A program made the position numbers and the translations under genes. DNA of 64,000 nt from JAWVFM01 sp963739355 (lineage in GTDB: Bacteria; Actinomycetota; Thermoleophilia; Solirubrobacterales; 70-9). Below, piece after piece: positions 54,285-62,822 of this stretch (position 1 is its first letter; every line of letters starts with the position of its first letter). The stretch is taken from the NCBI GenBank assembly GCA_963739355.1, contig CAVUAD010000001.1, forward strand, positions 1 through 64,000. The letters are read 5' to 3'. The notes under the pieces were generated by a model that worked only from the letters and a program-made list of their open reading frames with translations, had not been told where the DNA came from and did no database searches.

Positions 54285-55115
54285 CTAGCCGGGAGCCCGG
54301 TAGGCGGGAAAGAAGTCGCCCGCGGCGCGGCCGCGGCTGAGCTCGTCGTACGCGGCGGGGTCGCAGACGACCTCGTGGGCCTCGAAGGGGGCGCTCGCGT
54401 TCGCGAAGCCGCGCTTGAAGCGCTCGAGCCCGTCACCGGCCTGGACGCCGCCACCGAGGTTCAGCGGCAGCGCGAGCTCGTCAGCGAGATCGAGCATCGC
54501 GGCGACGACGCACTTGAAGGGCGAGTCGTCGAGGGCGAAGTCCGCCGTGCCGCCGAGGTAGTAGTGGAGGTGCCCGTCGGAAACCGCGGCGATCGCGCCG
54601 GCGGCCACGCCGAACGCCGGCGAGCGGGCCACGACGAGCCAGGACCGCTCGAACATCAGCACCCCGGCCAGGTACTCGGGCGAGAAGAGGTAGCGCCGGG
54701 CCGCGTCGACGCGATCCATCGTCTGCGTGTACGCCGCGTGAAAGCCGGCGCGGTCGTGCGGCCCGGCCTCGGGCCCGTGCACGACCTCGACGTCGTAGCC
54801 GAGGCGCTCCGTTGCGCGAATCTGCTCGGCAAGCCGCGGCCGGACCTGACGTGGCCGCGCGGGGTCGTGGACCAGCACGGTGCCTCGCTGCGTGGCACCG
54901 GTCAGAAGCGGCGAACCGGCCAGCCGCTCGCGAGCGAAGAGGCTGACGAGACCGGTCGGCGACCAGTCGACGTCGCCGGGCGCCGGCGCCCCGCCCGTCC
55001 CCTCGACCTTCGCGCCCGGGTAGCCGTAGAGCGAGACCGCGTCGACGCGAGACTCGCCGGGGACCGGCGCGATGATCACCGCCGCCCTTGCGACGCGGCC
55101 GGGGCTCTCGATCAC
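54285..55115 (-). CDS. FemAB-like GNAT-fold acyltransferase, start uncertain
   Basis: A GNAT/FemAB-like protein (MDRVDAARRYLFSPEYLAGVL, then HLHYYLGGTADFALDDSPFKC and LNLGGGVQAGDGLERFKRGF). FemAB relatives add amino acids to lipid-linked precursors or modify exported polymers. The GTG at 55115 is the first standard start, but coding character clearly continues upstream in frame (EEFFRSYVFRDVEGATHTL) to about 55232. There only CTG is available, overlapping the stop of the acetyltransferase gene. The true protein is probably ~315 residues. It is the last gene of the polysaccharide operon. Confidence 0.75.
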   Translation of the reverse strand: MIESPGRVARAAVIIAPVPGESRVDAVSLYGYPGAKVEGTGGAPAPGDVDWSPTGLVSLFARERLAGSPLLTGATQRGTVLVHDPARPRQVRPRLAEQIRATERLGYDVEVVHGPEAGPHDRAGFHAAYTQTMDRVDAARRYLFSPEYLAGVLMFERSWLVVARSPAFGVAAGAIAAVSDGHLHYYLGGTADFALDDSPFKCVVAAMLDLADELALPLNLGGGVQAGDGLERFKRGFANASAPFEAHEVVCDPAAYDELSRGRAAGDFFPAYRAPG

Positions 55116-55224
55116 GAGCGTGTGGGTGGCGCCCTCGACGTCGCGGAAGACGTAGGAGCGGAAGAACTCCTCGTCGTCGGCGGCGGCGCCACCGTCCGGG
55201 ATCAGCTCGGCGCGGGCCGCGGAC

Positions 55225-55767
55225 TCAGGCAGGGCGCTGCTCCCAGCCGGTGAAGTCGCCCGGCAGAAGGCCCCAGACCTCGTTGTCGATCGCCTCGTCG
55301 CCGCGGCGGATCGCGTTCTTCATCACGCCCTCGCGCCGGAACCCGAGAAACGTCACGACCTTCTGAGCGGCGGCGTTCGTCGCCGGGATCTCCGCGTGGA
55401 TCCGGTGGGCGCCGTGTGCCTCGAACGCCTGGATGCACGCCTGCCGCTCCGCCTCGCGCGCGACGCCCCTCCCCCACGCGGCCGGGTCGCCGACCATGAC
55501 CGCCAGCTCCGGCCCGGTCTGGCGGTCCAGGCCGAACAGCGCGACGAACCCCACCGGCTCCTCAGTGCCGTCGAGGAGGATGGCCCACTTGCGGTCCCGG
55601 GAGGTGTCCATGGCCCGCTGGACCCAGCCCTTCGCGTCGTCCTCGGTGAAGCTCGAGCGGCTGCCGACGAGGTCGGCGGTGACCCGCTCGTCGTTGAACC
55701 AGCGGTGGACGGCGGCGAAGTCCGCCGGCTGGAAGTCGCGCAGCCGGATGTCAGCCGGGTCACCCAC
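55225..55767 (-). CDS. GNAT acetyltransferase (RimJ/RimL-like)
   Basis: A 180-residue acetyltransferase: LRDFQPADFAAVHRWFND first helix, acetyl-CoA loop AWGRGVAREAERQACIQAF and the characteristic NAAAQKVVTFLGFRREGVMKNAI. Within the polysaccharide operon it may acetylate an amino sugar, but the RimL-like pattern also fits other amines. GTG start, 7 bases after the sugar transferase. Confidence 0.85.
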   Translation of the reverse strand: MGDPADIRLRDFQPADFAAVHRWFNDERVTADLVGSRSSFTEDDAKGWVQRAMDTSRDRKWAILLDGTEEPVGFVALFGLDRQTGPELAVMVGDPAAWGRGVAREAERQACIQAFEAHGAHRIHAEIPATNAAAQKVVTFLGFRREGVMKNAIRRGDEAIDNEVWGLLPGDFTGWEQRPA

Positions 55768-55774
55768 GGGTTGG

Positions 55775-56334
<560 letters not shown>

Positions 56335-56335
<1 letters not shown>

Positions 56336-57486
56336 CAGGCCTCCGGGATCCCCCGCGTGCCCTCGGCCTTCTCCCAGGTGGTCGGCACGCCGTGGCGCAG
56401 GTAGTCCCAGAGGCCCGCCGCGCTCGCGGCCGTCACGGCCACGTAGTAGCGGGCGATCTGCAGCGGCCTGACCGGCAGGAGCGGGGCAAGGGCCGCGGCG
56501 GCGAGCAGCGCCAGCTGCAGGCCCAGCGTGACCGCGTAGATCGCCCCGCGACCGAGCAGCACCAGGTTGGTGGCGAGCGCGGCCAGGTGCAGGAACGGCG
56601 CCGCGTAGCGCAGGCCGCGGTGCGAAGCGATCTCGAACGCGTAGGCGGGCGGGTAGCCGGCGGGCGAGAGCATGTGGTGGCGAAGGATGGTTGCCCACGA
56701 GCCCGCGTGCATCCTGCGCTTGCGCGCGAACTCCGACCCGAGCGTCGACGTCATCGCCTCGCGCGCGACCGCGGCCGGCTCGTAGACCGCGCGCCGGCCC
56801 CGGCGGGTGATCTCGAAGGGGAACGAGATGTCCTGCCCCCGGGTAGGCTCGAGCGCGATGAACGCGTCACGTCGCACGGCGTTGATGGCCCCGTTGCCGG
56901 CGGTGACCCCGGCCAGGCGCGACTCGAGGCGGCGCACCGCCATCTCGTAGCGCCAGTAGAGCCCCTCCTGGTTCGCGCCGTCCTGCCCCTCCAGGCGCAG
57001 CTGGCCGCACACGTAGCCGACGTCCGGGTCGGCAAGCCGCTCGACGAGGCGGCGGAGGGCGTCCGGCTCCCACCGCGCGTTCGCGTCCGCGAACGCAAGC
57101 ACCTCGCCGCGGGAGCGCTCCACCGCCGCGTTCAGCGCCGCCACCTTCCCGCCTCGCGGGACCTCGACGAGCACGTCGGCCCCGGCGGCGGACGCCCGGT
57201 CCGCGGTGCGGTCGGTCGACCCGTCCGAGGCGACGACGACCTCCAGCTGCTCGCGCGGGTAGTCGCCGGCCAGCACCGCCGCCACGCAGCTCGCGATGCT
57301 CTCCTCCTCGTTGTGGGCGGCGACGATGACCGAGACCGGCGGAAGCTCCGCCGGAGCCTGGGCCTGGGCCGGGGCCGCAACCTCCCCACGCCCGCGGGTG
57401 ACGAGCCAGAGCACCGCCGGGTAGCCGGCCATCGTGTAGACGAGCAGGCCGGCGCTTGCCCAGAAGACGATCTCGACCCCGATCAC
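56335..57486 (-). CDS. Membrane glycosyltransferase, family 2
   Basis: A 383-residue GT2 with an N-terminal helix and three to four C-terminal helices. The GT-A core has VSVIVAAHNEEESIASC, ASDGSTDRTADRA, LAFADANARWEPDALRRL (DxD-like) and a QDISFPFEI acid motif. It elongates a lipid-linked glycan at the membrane. The GTG overlaps the upstream glycosyltransferase stop by four bases. Confidence 0.9.
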
Positions 57487-58598
57487 GCGGCACCCAGCGA
57501 GCGGTAGAGCTCCAGGGTCTGCGCGGCGATCGCGTCCCAGGAGTACGGGCCGGCGGCGGCCTCGCCGGCCACCTTCGCCAGGCGGGCGCGCTCCTCCGGA
57601 TCCCCGAGGAGCTCCCCCAGCGCCGCGGCCAGAGCGGCCGGGTCGTTCGGGGGCACGAGCCTGCCCACGCCCGCCGCGGCCATCTCCCCGAAGCCACCGA
57701 CGTCCGTCAGGACGATCGCCTTGCCGAACGCGAGGGCCGTGAACAGCACGCCCGACTGCTCGGCGTCGCGGTACGGCAGCGCGACGATGTCCGCGCGCCG
57801 AAAGTACGCGCCGAGCTCGGTGTCGGCGACGAAGCGGTCCACGAAGCGCACCGTCGCCTTCACGCCTCCCGCCTGCTCACGCAGGTCCCCGATCGGCATC
57901 CCGAGCGGTCGCCCGACCACCCACAGCTCCGCGCCCTCGATCTGGCGAAACGCCTCGATCAGGACGTCGACGCCCTTGTACGGGCGGATCAGGCCGAAGC
58001 AGAGCACGACCGGGCCCTCCACCTCGGCAAGCTCGGCGGGCAGCGGCTGCTCGTTCGGCACCCGCGTGAGGTGGTCGAACGCGCCGTGCGGGATGACGTG
58101 GACGCGCTCCGCGGGGACGCCGCCGCGCTCGCGCAGCAGGTCGGCCCCGTACTCGGAAAGCGCGACGACCGCGTCCATCCGCTTCAGCAGGCGCCGCAGG
58201 CCCCGCGCCTGGCCGCCGCGCCAGGCCTCGCGGCGCAGCCAGCCGTGCGGCGTCAGGAGGCGCGGCCGCGCCTTCGGCAACAGGTGAGCGTCCAGGGACG
58301 GGAACGTGAGCCACTGGTAGTGGGCGACGTCCGCGTCGATGCCGTCGCGACGAAGCCGTAGCATGTCCCCTAGGTGCTCCACCGCCTTGACCGCCTGGCG
58401 GCCGCGCCGGTCGAGCCGTTCAGAGGAGCGGCGATAGAACGCGTCGACCACCTCATAGCCCCGCGCCTCGGGCACGGGGCCGTGCACGAAGTGGCTCGTG
58501 ATCAGCTTCACGTCGGCGCCGGCGCGCGCGAGCGCCGCCGCAAGGGAGCGGTCATAAGGCGGCGTGTAGGCCGGCGGATCGACGAGCGCGACGCGCAT
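57483..58598 (-). CDS. Glycosyltransferase, family 4
   Basis: A 371-residue GT-B enzyme. The N-terminal acceptor domain opens MRVALVDPPAYTPPYDRSLA and the donor domain has FGLIRPYKGVDVLIEAF and the E-x7-E-like DAEQSGVLFTALAFGKAIV. It transfers an activated sugar to the growing repeat unit. It is the first gene of the five-gene minus-strand operon and lies only 17 bases from the divergent GT2 gene. Confidence 0.92.
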   Translation of the reverse strand: MRVALVDPPAYTPPYDRSLAAALARAGADVKLITSHFVHGPVPEARGYEVVDAFYRRSSERLDRRGRQAVKAVEHLGDMLRLRRDGIDADVAHYQWLTFPSLDAHLLPKARPRLLTPHGWLRREAWRGGQARGLRRLLKRMDAVVALSEYGADLLRERGGVPAERVHVIPHGAFDHLTRVPNEQPLPAELAEVEGPVVLCFGLIRPYKGVDVLIEAFRQIEGAELWVVGRPLGMPIGDLREQAGGVKATVRFVDRFVADTELGAYFRRADIVALPYRDAEQSGVLFTALAFGKAIVLTDVGGFGEMAAAGVGRLVPPNDPAALAAALGELLGDPEERARLAKVAGEAAAGPYSWDAIAAQTLELYRSLGAA

Positions 58599-58615
58599 AC
58601 GCCAGGATTTTCCCG

Positions 58616-59614
58616 GTGGAGCTCTCCTATTGCGTGACCAACACCAACGCGCGCGAGTCTGCGCTCGCCTGCGTCGACGCGATCAAACGCGCCAGCCCGG
58701 ACGGACTCGAGCACGAGATCCTCGTGCTCGACAACGCCTCACAGGATGACTCGGCCGATGCCCTGAGCACCGTAGAGGGCGTTCGCGTGATCCGGCGCGA
58801 CCGTCGCGGGGGCGCCGCGTCCAACCGCACGCTCCTGATGCGCGAGGCCCGCGGCGAGCTATGCCTGCTGCTCGACGAGGACGCCGAGCTCCAGCCCGGC
58901 TCGGTGGAGGCCCTGGTGGCCGCGCTCCGCGACGACCCGAAGGCCGCCGTCGCGGGCGCGCGGCTGATCTATCCCGACGGCTCGGAGAGCGCCTGCGCCT
59001 GGCGCCTGCCCGGCGTGGCGACAGCCCTCGCCCAGCTCCTTTTCCTCGGCGGCGCGCTGGTCACGCAGAGCGGCAGGGGCCAGGAGGTTTGCGAGGTGGG
59101 ATGGGTCCAGTCCGCCGCGATGCTCGTTTGCCGCGATGCCGCCGAATCGGTTGGCTGGTGGGACCCCGCCTTCTTCCTCTACTCCGACGAGACGGACTTC
59201 GAGAAGCGCCTCCACGACGCCGGCTGGGCGATCCTCCACGTCCCCGTCGCCCGCGTCATCCACCGCGAGCAGCTCTCCGCCGACAAGGAGGGCGCCGGCG
59301 CCCGGAGGCGCATCGTCCAGTTCCACCGGGGCCGCGACCTCTACATGCGAAAGCACCACTCCCTCCCGGCCGTCTATCTGAGCCGCGTGTTCTGGGCACT
59401 TTCCTACCTCCCGCGCGCAGCGGCGGCCATCGTGCGTCCGGGCGCGAGCCCCGGCAGCTACTGGCTGCACGCCCGCCAGGCCCTGCGCCCCGCCCATGGC
59501 GGCGACGACATCCAGGATGCAGCCGAGGCGTTCAACCGGCGGCTGGCGGACGCCTCTGGCGAGCACACCAACCCGTCGCGCTACGGGCCCCGGGGCAGGC
59601 TCGGCGACAGGTAG
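58616..59614 (+). CDS. Glycosyltransferase, family 2 (rhamnosyltransferase-like)
   Basis: A 332-residue soluble GT2: SYCVTNTNARESALAC, VLDNASQDDSADAL, LCLLLDEDAEL with the metal-binding acids and FFLYSDETDFEKRL as the base region, the pattern of dTDP-rhamnosyltransferase-like enzymes. It begins with GTG 17 bases from the divergent GT4, so there is no room for a long leader. Its last 34 bases overlap the end of the convergent HNH gene. Confidence 0.9.
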   Translation: MELSYCVTNTNARESALACVDAIKRASPDGLEHEILVLDNASQDDSADALSTVEGVRVIRRDRRGGAASNRTLLMREARGELCLLLDEDAELQPGSVEALVAALRDDPKAAVAGARLIYPDGSESACAWRLPGVATALAQLLFLGGALVTQSGRGQEVCEVGWVQSAAMLVCRDAAESVGWWDPAFFLYSDETDFEKRLHDAGWAILHVPVARVIHREQLSADKEGAGARRRIVQFHRGRDLYMRKHHSLPAVYLSRVFWALSYLPRAAAAIVRPGASPGSYWLHARQALRPAHGGDDIQDAAEAFNRRLADASGEHTNPSRYGPRGRLGDR

Positions 59615-60900
59615 GTGCCCTCCTTCGCGGAGAGCACCGCCTGGACGCAATCGCCGAGGTTCGCCGCCTCGCCGATTCCCGTCCAGAGCGGGCCCAGCTT
59701 GGCGGGCTCCGCCGGCACGCTGGCAAGCGGAGGCGGCGGGATCGGCGCGGGCGGGAGGTCGAAGCCGTTCGGGGTGCGGAAGCGAAGCGTGCCGTCCGGC
59801 TCGCGGCGGACGGAGAAGCCGCCCTCGTGGAGCGAGCGGTGATGGCGACGGCAGAGCAGCACGAGGTTGTCGGCCGACGTCTCGCCGCCGTGCGACCAGT
59901 GCTGGATGTGGTGAGCGTCGGTGTGGAGGCGGTTGTTGCAGCCGGGGAAGCGACATCCCCGGTCGCGGACCTCGAGGGCGCGGCGCATCGAGACAGGGAC
60001 CGTGCGCCGGCGGCGCCCGACGCTGAGCGGTTTGCCGTCCTGCTCGGTGATCTCGACCACGGCCGCGTCGCAGGCGAGGCGATCGGCGGTTTCGGGGGCG
60101 AGCCCGGGGCCGTCGCGGAGGTGATCCCGCCCGTCCGCCTCACGGTGGACGATCACCTGGCAGCGCTCGCCGCCCTTCATGGCGCTTCCGGGGCTCGATA
60201 GGGCCGTCTCGCAGAGCAGGCCGAGTGCATCGGTGTCACGAATATGTGCCCACGGCGGTTCCGCGGAACCTTTTTCGTACCTGGGTTCAGGTAGGTCGGA
60301 GGAATCCTCGCCGCGGGCGGCCGCATAGAGAGCGTCGCGCGCGGAGCGAAGCGCGTTCAGGAACAGCGCGCCCTCCTCCGGGTCGAGGCGGCCGGAGATC
60401 CGCAGGCCGCCGTGCTCGTCGAAGTGCGTCTGGAGGTAACGGTCGTCGTGAACCCTCTCGGCCTCCTCACGGCTGATTCGCCGGTAGCCGGAGAGCATTC
60501 GCTCGAGCTGTGCGGCGGTGGCGTCGCGGGAGATCTCGAGGAGAGCCGCCTCGGACTCGGGGTCGGCGACCCTGGTCAGCGCCCGCGCCTTCGAGAAGCT
60601 GAGCTCGCCGGCTTTGATCGCGGCGGTGGTCCTCGGGAGGTCGCGAAGGGCCCGGGCGACGCGCACGTGCTCCCGCGCCGAGCGCTCGTCGAGGCCGCAG
60701 CGCCAGGCGACCCAGTGGGTCAGCGACTTGATGCCCACCCAGGCTCCCCAGCCGTACCGCGTGTCGTACTCGCCGAGCAGCTCGAGCCAGCGGGCGGTCG
60801 AGGCGGTCAGGGTCGACGCGAGCTGCTCGATCTCGGCCTCGAGATGCTCCGTCGGGACCTCCTCGAGCTTGCGCGTCGTCGTGTCCGACGTAGCGAACAT
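59581..60900 (-). CDS. DUF222 / HNH endonuclease (13E12 repeat family), SOS-box controlled
   Basis: A 439-residue protein with an N-terminal DUF222 helical domain (residues ~15-290; WGAWVGIKSLTHWVAWRCGLD, SFSKARALTRV) and an HNH nuclease domain (CRFPGCNNRLHTDAHHIQHW, then GETSADNLVLLCRRHHRSLHEGG). The 13E12 family is abundant in actinobacteria and some members respond to DNA damage. Here CGAACATGTGTTCG covers the start codon and a TATTAT-type -10 lies just before it, giving a leaderless transcript that LexA would block. It sits inside the polysaccharide locus but is not obviously part of it. Confidence 0.9.
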   Translation of the reverse strand: MFATSDTTTRKLEEVPTEHLEAEIEQLASTLTASTARWLELLGEYDTRYGWGAWVGIKSLTHWVAWRCGLDERSAREHVRVARALRDLPRTTAAIKAGELSFSKARALTRVADPESEAALLEISRDATAAQLERMLSGYRRISREEAERVHDDRYLQTHFDEHGGLRISGRLDPEEGALFLNALRSARDALYAAARGEDSSDLPEPRYEKGSAEPPWAHIRDTDALGLLCETALSSPGSAMKGGERCQVIVHREADGRDHLRDGPGLAPETADRLACDAAVVEITEQDGKPLSVGRRRRTVPVSMRRALEVRDRGCRFPGCNNRLHTDAHHIQHWSHGGETSADNLVLLCRRHHRSLHEGGFSVRREPDGTLRFRTPNGFDLPPAPIPPPPLASVPAEPAKLGPLWTGIGEAANLGDCVQAVLSAKEGTYLSPSLPRGP

Positions 60901-60907
60901 GTGTTCG
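60894..60907. promoter_or_regulatory. SOS box (LexA site) over the HNH gene start
   Basis: CGAACATGTGTTCG matches the Gram-positive/actinobacterial LexA consensus CGAAC-RNRY-GTTCG at every defined position. It overlaps the ATG (60898-60900, minus strand) and follows an ATAATA element by one base. Repression by LexA and induction by DNA damage are inferred. Confidence 0.75.
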
Positions 60908-60949
60908 TATTATCCAACCCGACCCGGACGGCTCTCAGACGGTGACCCG

Positions 60950-61117
60950 CTTCCGGCGTAGGCTGCCCCTGGCAGTGGGAGGACGATCTCGACACACTCG
61001 ATTGGGGTTCCCAAGGAACCTGCCGAGCGGCACCAGGCTCTCCCACCGCCGCCCGGATGGCCGGGCGAACGGGAGGGAAGGCCACCGGCAAGTCGCCCGG
61101 GTGCGAGGCGGGCGCTG
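60950..61117 (+). promoter_or_regulatory. Structured leader before the small zinc-ribbon gene
   Basis: Several long pairings are visible in this gene-free stretch. They are GTGGGAG near 60976 with CTCCCAC near 61040, the hairpin GGTTCC-CAA-GGAACC at about 61006-61020, and CCGGGCGA (61061-61068) with TCGCCCGG (61093-61100). The stretch lies between the SOS-box promoter and the ATG at 61118. It may be a structured 5' leader or an RNA gene; I do not recognise the class. Confidence 0.35.
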
Positions 61118-61249
61118 ATGGTCGTCCCCCACCGCGTCCGCTGCCGCAGGTGCGGCGCGTGGGTTGAGCCCCGGCGGCGCTGCCCGCAGTGCGGGAGGTG
61201 GAGCTGGACGTGGCGCTTCTGGTCGAACCCGCCGTGGATGCGCCACTGA
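61118..61249 (+). CDS. Small zinc-ribbon protein (43 residues)
   Basis: ATG opens MVVPHRVRCRRCGAWVEP and continues RRRCPQCGRWSW to a TGA. Two CxxC pairs 13 residues apart form a zinc ribbon; the tail is Trp-rich. Too short for usual gene finders, but the knuckle spacing is typical. No clear ribosome-binding site (GGCGCTG precedes the ATG), so expression may depend on the structured leader. Function unknown; it could bind RNA, DNA or a protein partner. Confidence 0.5.
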   Translation: MVVPHRVRCRRCGAWVEPRRRCPQCGRWSWTWRFWSNPPWMRH

Positions 61250-61266
61250 GCTAGCTGGTCTTACAG

Positions 61267-62820
61267 CTAGCGCAGGTCGTCCTCGTCGCGCAGGGCCGCC
61301 TCGTAGACCTCGGCGCCGGGGCCGGCTTCGGGCTGTCCGCTGGCGGCGGCCGGGCGCTCGCGAAGCGCGCGCAGGCGGGCGCGCACCGCGGCGGGGCGCA
61401 GGAGGTTCGCCAGGCTGCGGCGCTCCTCCGCGGTCAGGAACCCGATCGCCCACAGAACGAGTGGGAAGGCGGCCCAGAGCAACGCTCGCAGGAGGAACCC
61501 GGCGGCACCGGAGGTCGGCACGAACGCCTCCGCCATGCCGACGAGCGCGGCGCTCAGGGCGATGAGGATCGCGAGGCGCCCCCACTCGTACGGCACCGCG
61601 AAGACGCGGTGGGTCAGCACGTAGGTGATCACGAGGATCGCCAGATAGGAGGCGACCAGTGCGATCCCCGCGCCGACGATCCCGTGGGAGGGGACGAGCA
61701 GGAGGTTGAGAACGACGTTGAGCACGGTGCCCACGACCGTCGCCGGGAAGCTCAGCTCGGTGCGGTTGGTCCGGCCGAGGATGACCACCTGCACCAGGTA
61801 GAGCGCGTAGAGGGCGACGCCGGTCGAGAGCAGCCCGATGGCCTCGTGGGCGCGGAAGAAGTCGGGGGCCGCCAGCAGGCGGACGATCCAGCGCGAGTAG
61901 AGCCACAGGCCGGTCACGAAGAAGGCGCAGAGCGCGGCGAACCAGGTGAAGACCAGCGCGTAGACGCCGCGCGCCTCGTCGTCGTCGGCGATGGAGTACG
62001 CAAGCGGCGGCCATGCCAGCTGGAAGCCGCGGGCGAGGACGTTCATGCCCTGGGCGAACTTGACCGCGAGGGCGTAGAGGCCGGCCTCGGCGAGGCTTGC
62101 GCGGCGCACGAGGACGATGCGGTCGATGAAGCTCAGGGAGTAGATCGAGAGCTCCGCCGGCATCGTGGGCAGGCCGAAGCGGGTCATGCTGCGAAGCAGG
62201 GAGCGGTCCGGGACGAGGCCGAGCGAGCGGCGCTCGGCCCACAGGCGCCAGAGGATGAACGGGATCGCGGTGGAGTAGGTGGCCGCGAGCAACCCGTTCG
62301 CGCCCTCCTTCTCCAGCACCACGAGCCAGATCGTCACCGGGATCGTCAGCGCGACGTTTGCGATCGTGATCGCGAAGAAGGTCCGGGCCCGCTCGGCGAG
62401 GCGGAGCAGGGTCAGGACGTACTCCCAGAGCGTGAGCGTCCAGAGGCCGAGGATCGCCAGGCGGGCGAGCCCGGCGTCCTCGTGGCCGAGCAGCGCGGTG
62501 GAGATCGGCCCGGCGAATGCGAGGGCGACCAGCGCGGCGACGGTGGAGGTCCAGAAGAGGCTGGCGAACCCGGTGGCGAGGGCGGCGCGGCGGTCGACAT
62601 CGTCGCGGTAGTAGAAGCGCAGAATCGCCTCGATCATCCCCAAGCGGATGACGATGCTGGCGGCGATGACGCTGGCCATCATCACCTCGGCCGCTCCGTA
62701 GTCGCTCGGGGTGAGGTAGCGCGTGTAGAGCGGCAGGAGGAAGACCGCGAACACCTTCGAGCCGATACTCGACGCGGTGTACGCGGCGCCCGTGGTGGCC
62801 AGACGGCGCAGGTACGACAT
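61267..62820 (-). CDS. Polysaccharide flippase (Wzx/MATE-like)
   Basis: A 517-residue membrane protein with about 12-14 helices. The opening TGAAYTASSIGSKVFAVFLLPLYTRYLTPSDYG is the Wzx/RfbX signature. It moves undecaprenyl-linked repeat units across the membrane. The ATG at 62820 follows the stop of the polymerase gene by two bases; the earlier in-frame start in the polymerase region is out of character. C-terminal ~50 residues are soluble and acidic. Confidence 0.9.
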   Translation of the reverse strand: MSYLRRLATTGAAYTASSIGSKVFAVFLLPLYTRYLTPSDYGAAEVMMASVIAASIVIRLGMIEAILRFYYRDDVDRRAALATGFASLFWTSTVAALVALAFAGPISTALLGHEDAGLARLAILGLWTLTLWEYVLTLLRLAERARTFFAITIANVALTIPVTIWLVVLEKEGANGLLAATYSTAIPFILWRLWAERRSLGLVPDRSLLRSMTRFGLPTMPAELSIYSLSFIDRIVLVRRASLAEAGLYALAVKFAQGMNVLARGFQLAWPPLAYSIADDDEARGVYALVFTWFAALCAFFVTGLWLYSRWIVRLLAAPDFFRAHEAIGLLSTGVALYALYLVQVVILGRTNRTELSFPATVVGTVLNVVLNLLLVPSHGIVGAGIALVASYLAILVITYVLTHRVFAVPYEWGRLAILIALSAALVGMAEAFVPTSGAAGFLLRALLWAAFPLVLWAIGFLTAEERRSLANLLRPAAVRARLRALRERPAAASGQPEAGPGAEVYEAALRDEDDLR

Positions 62821-62822
62821 GT

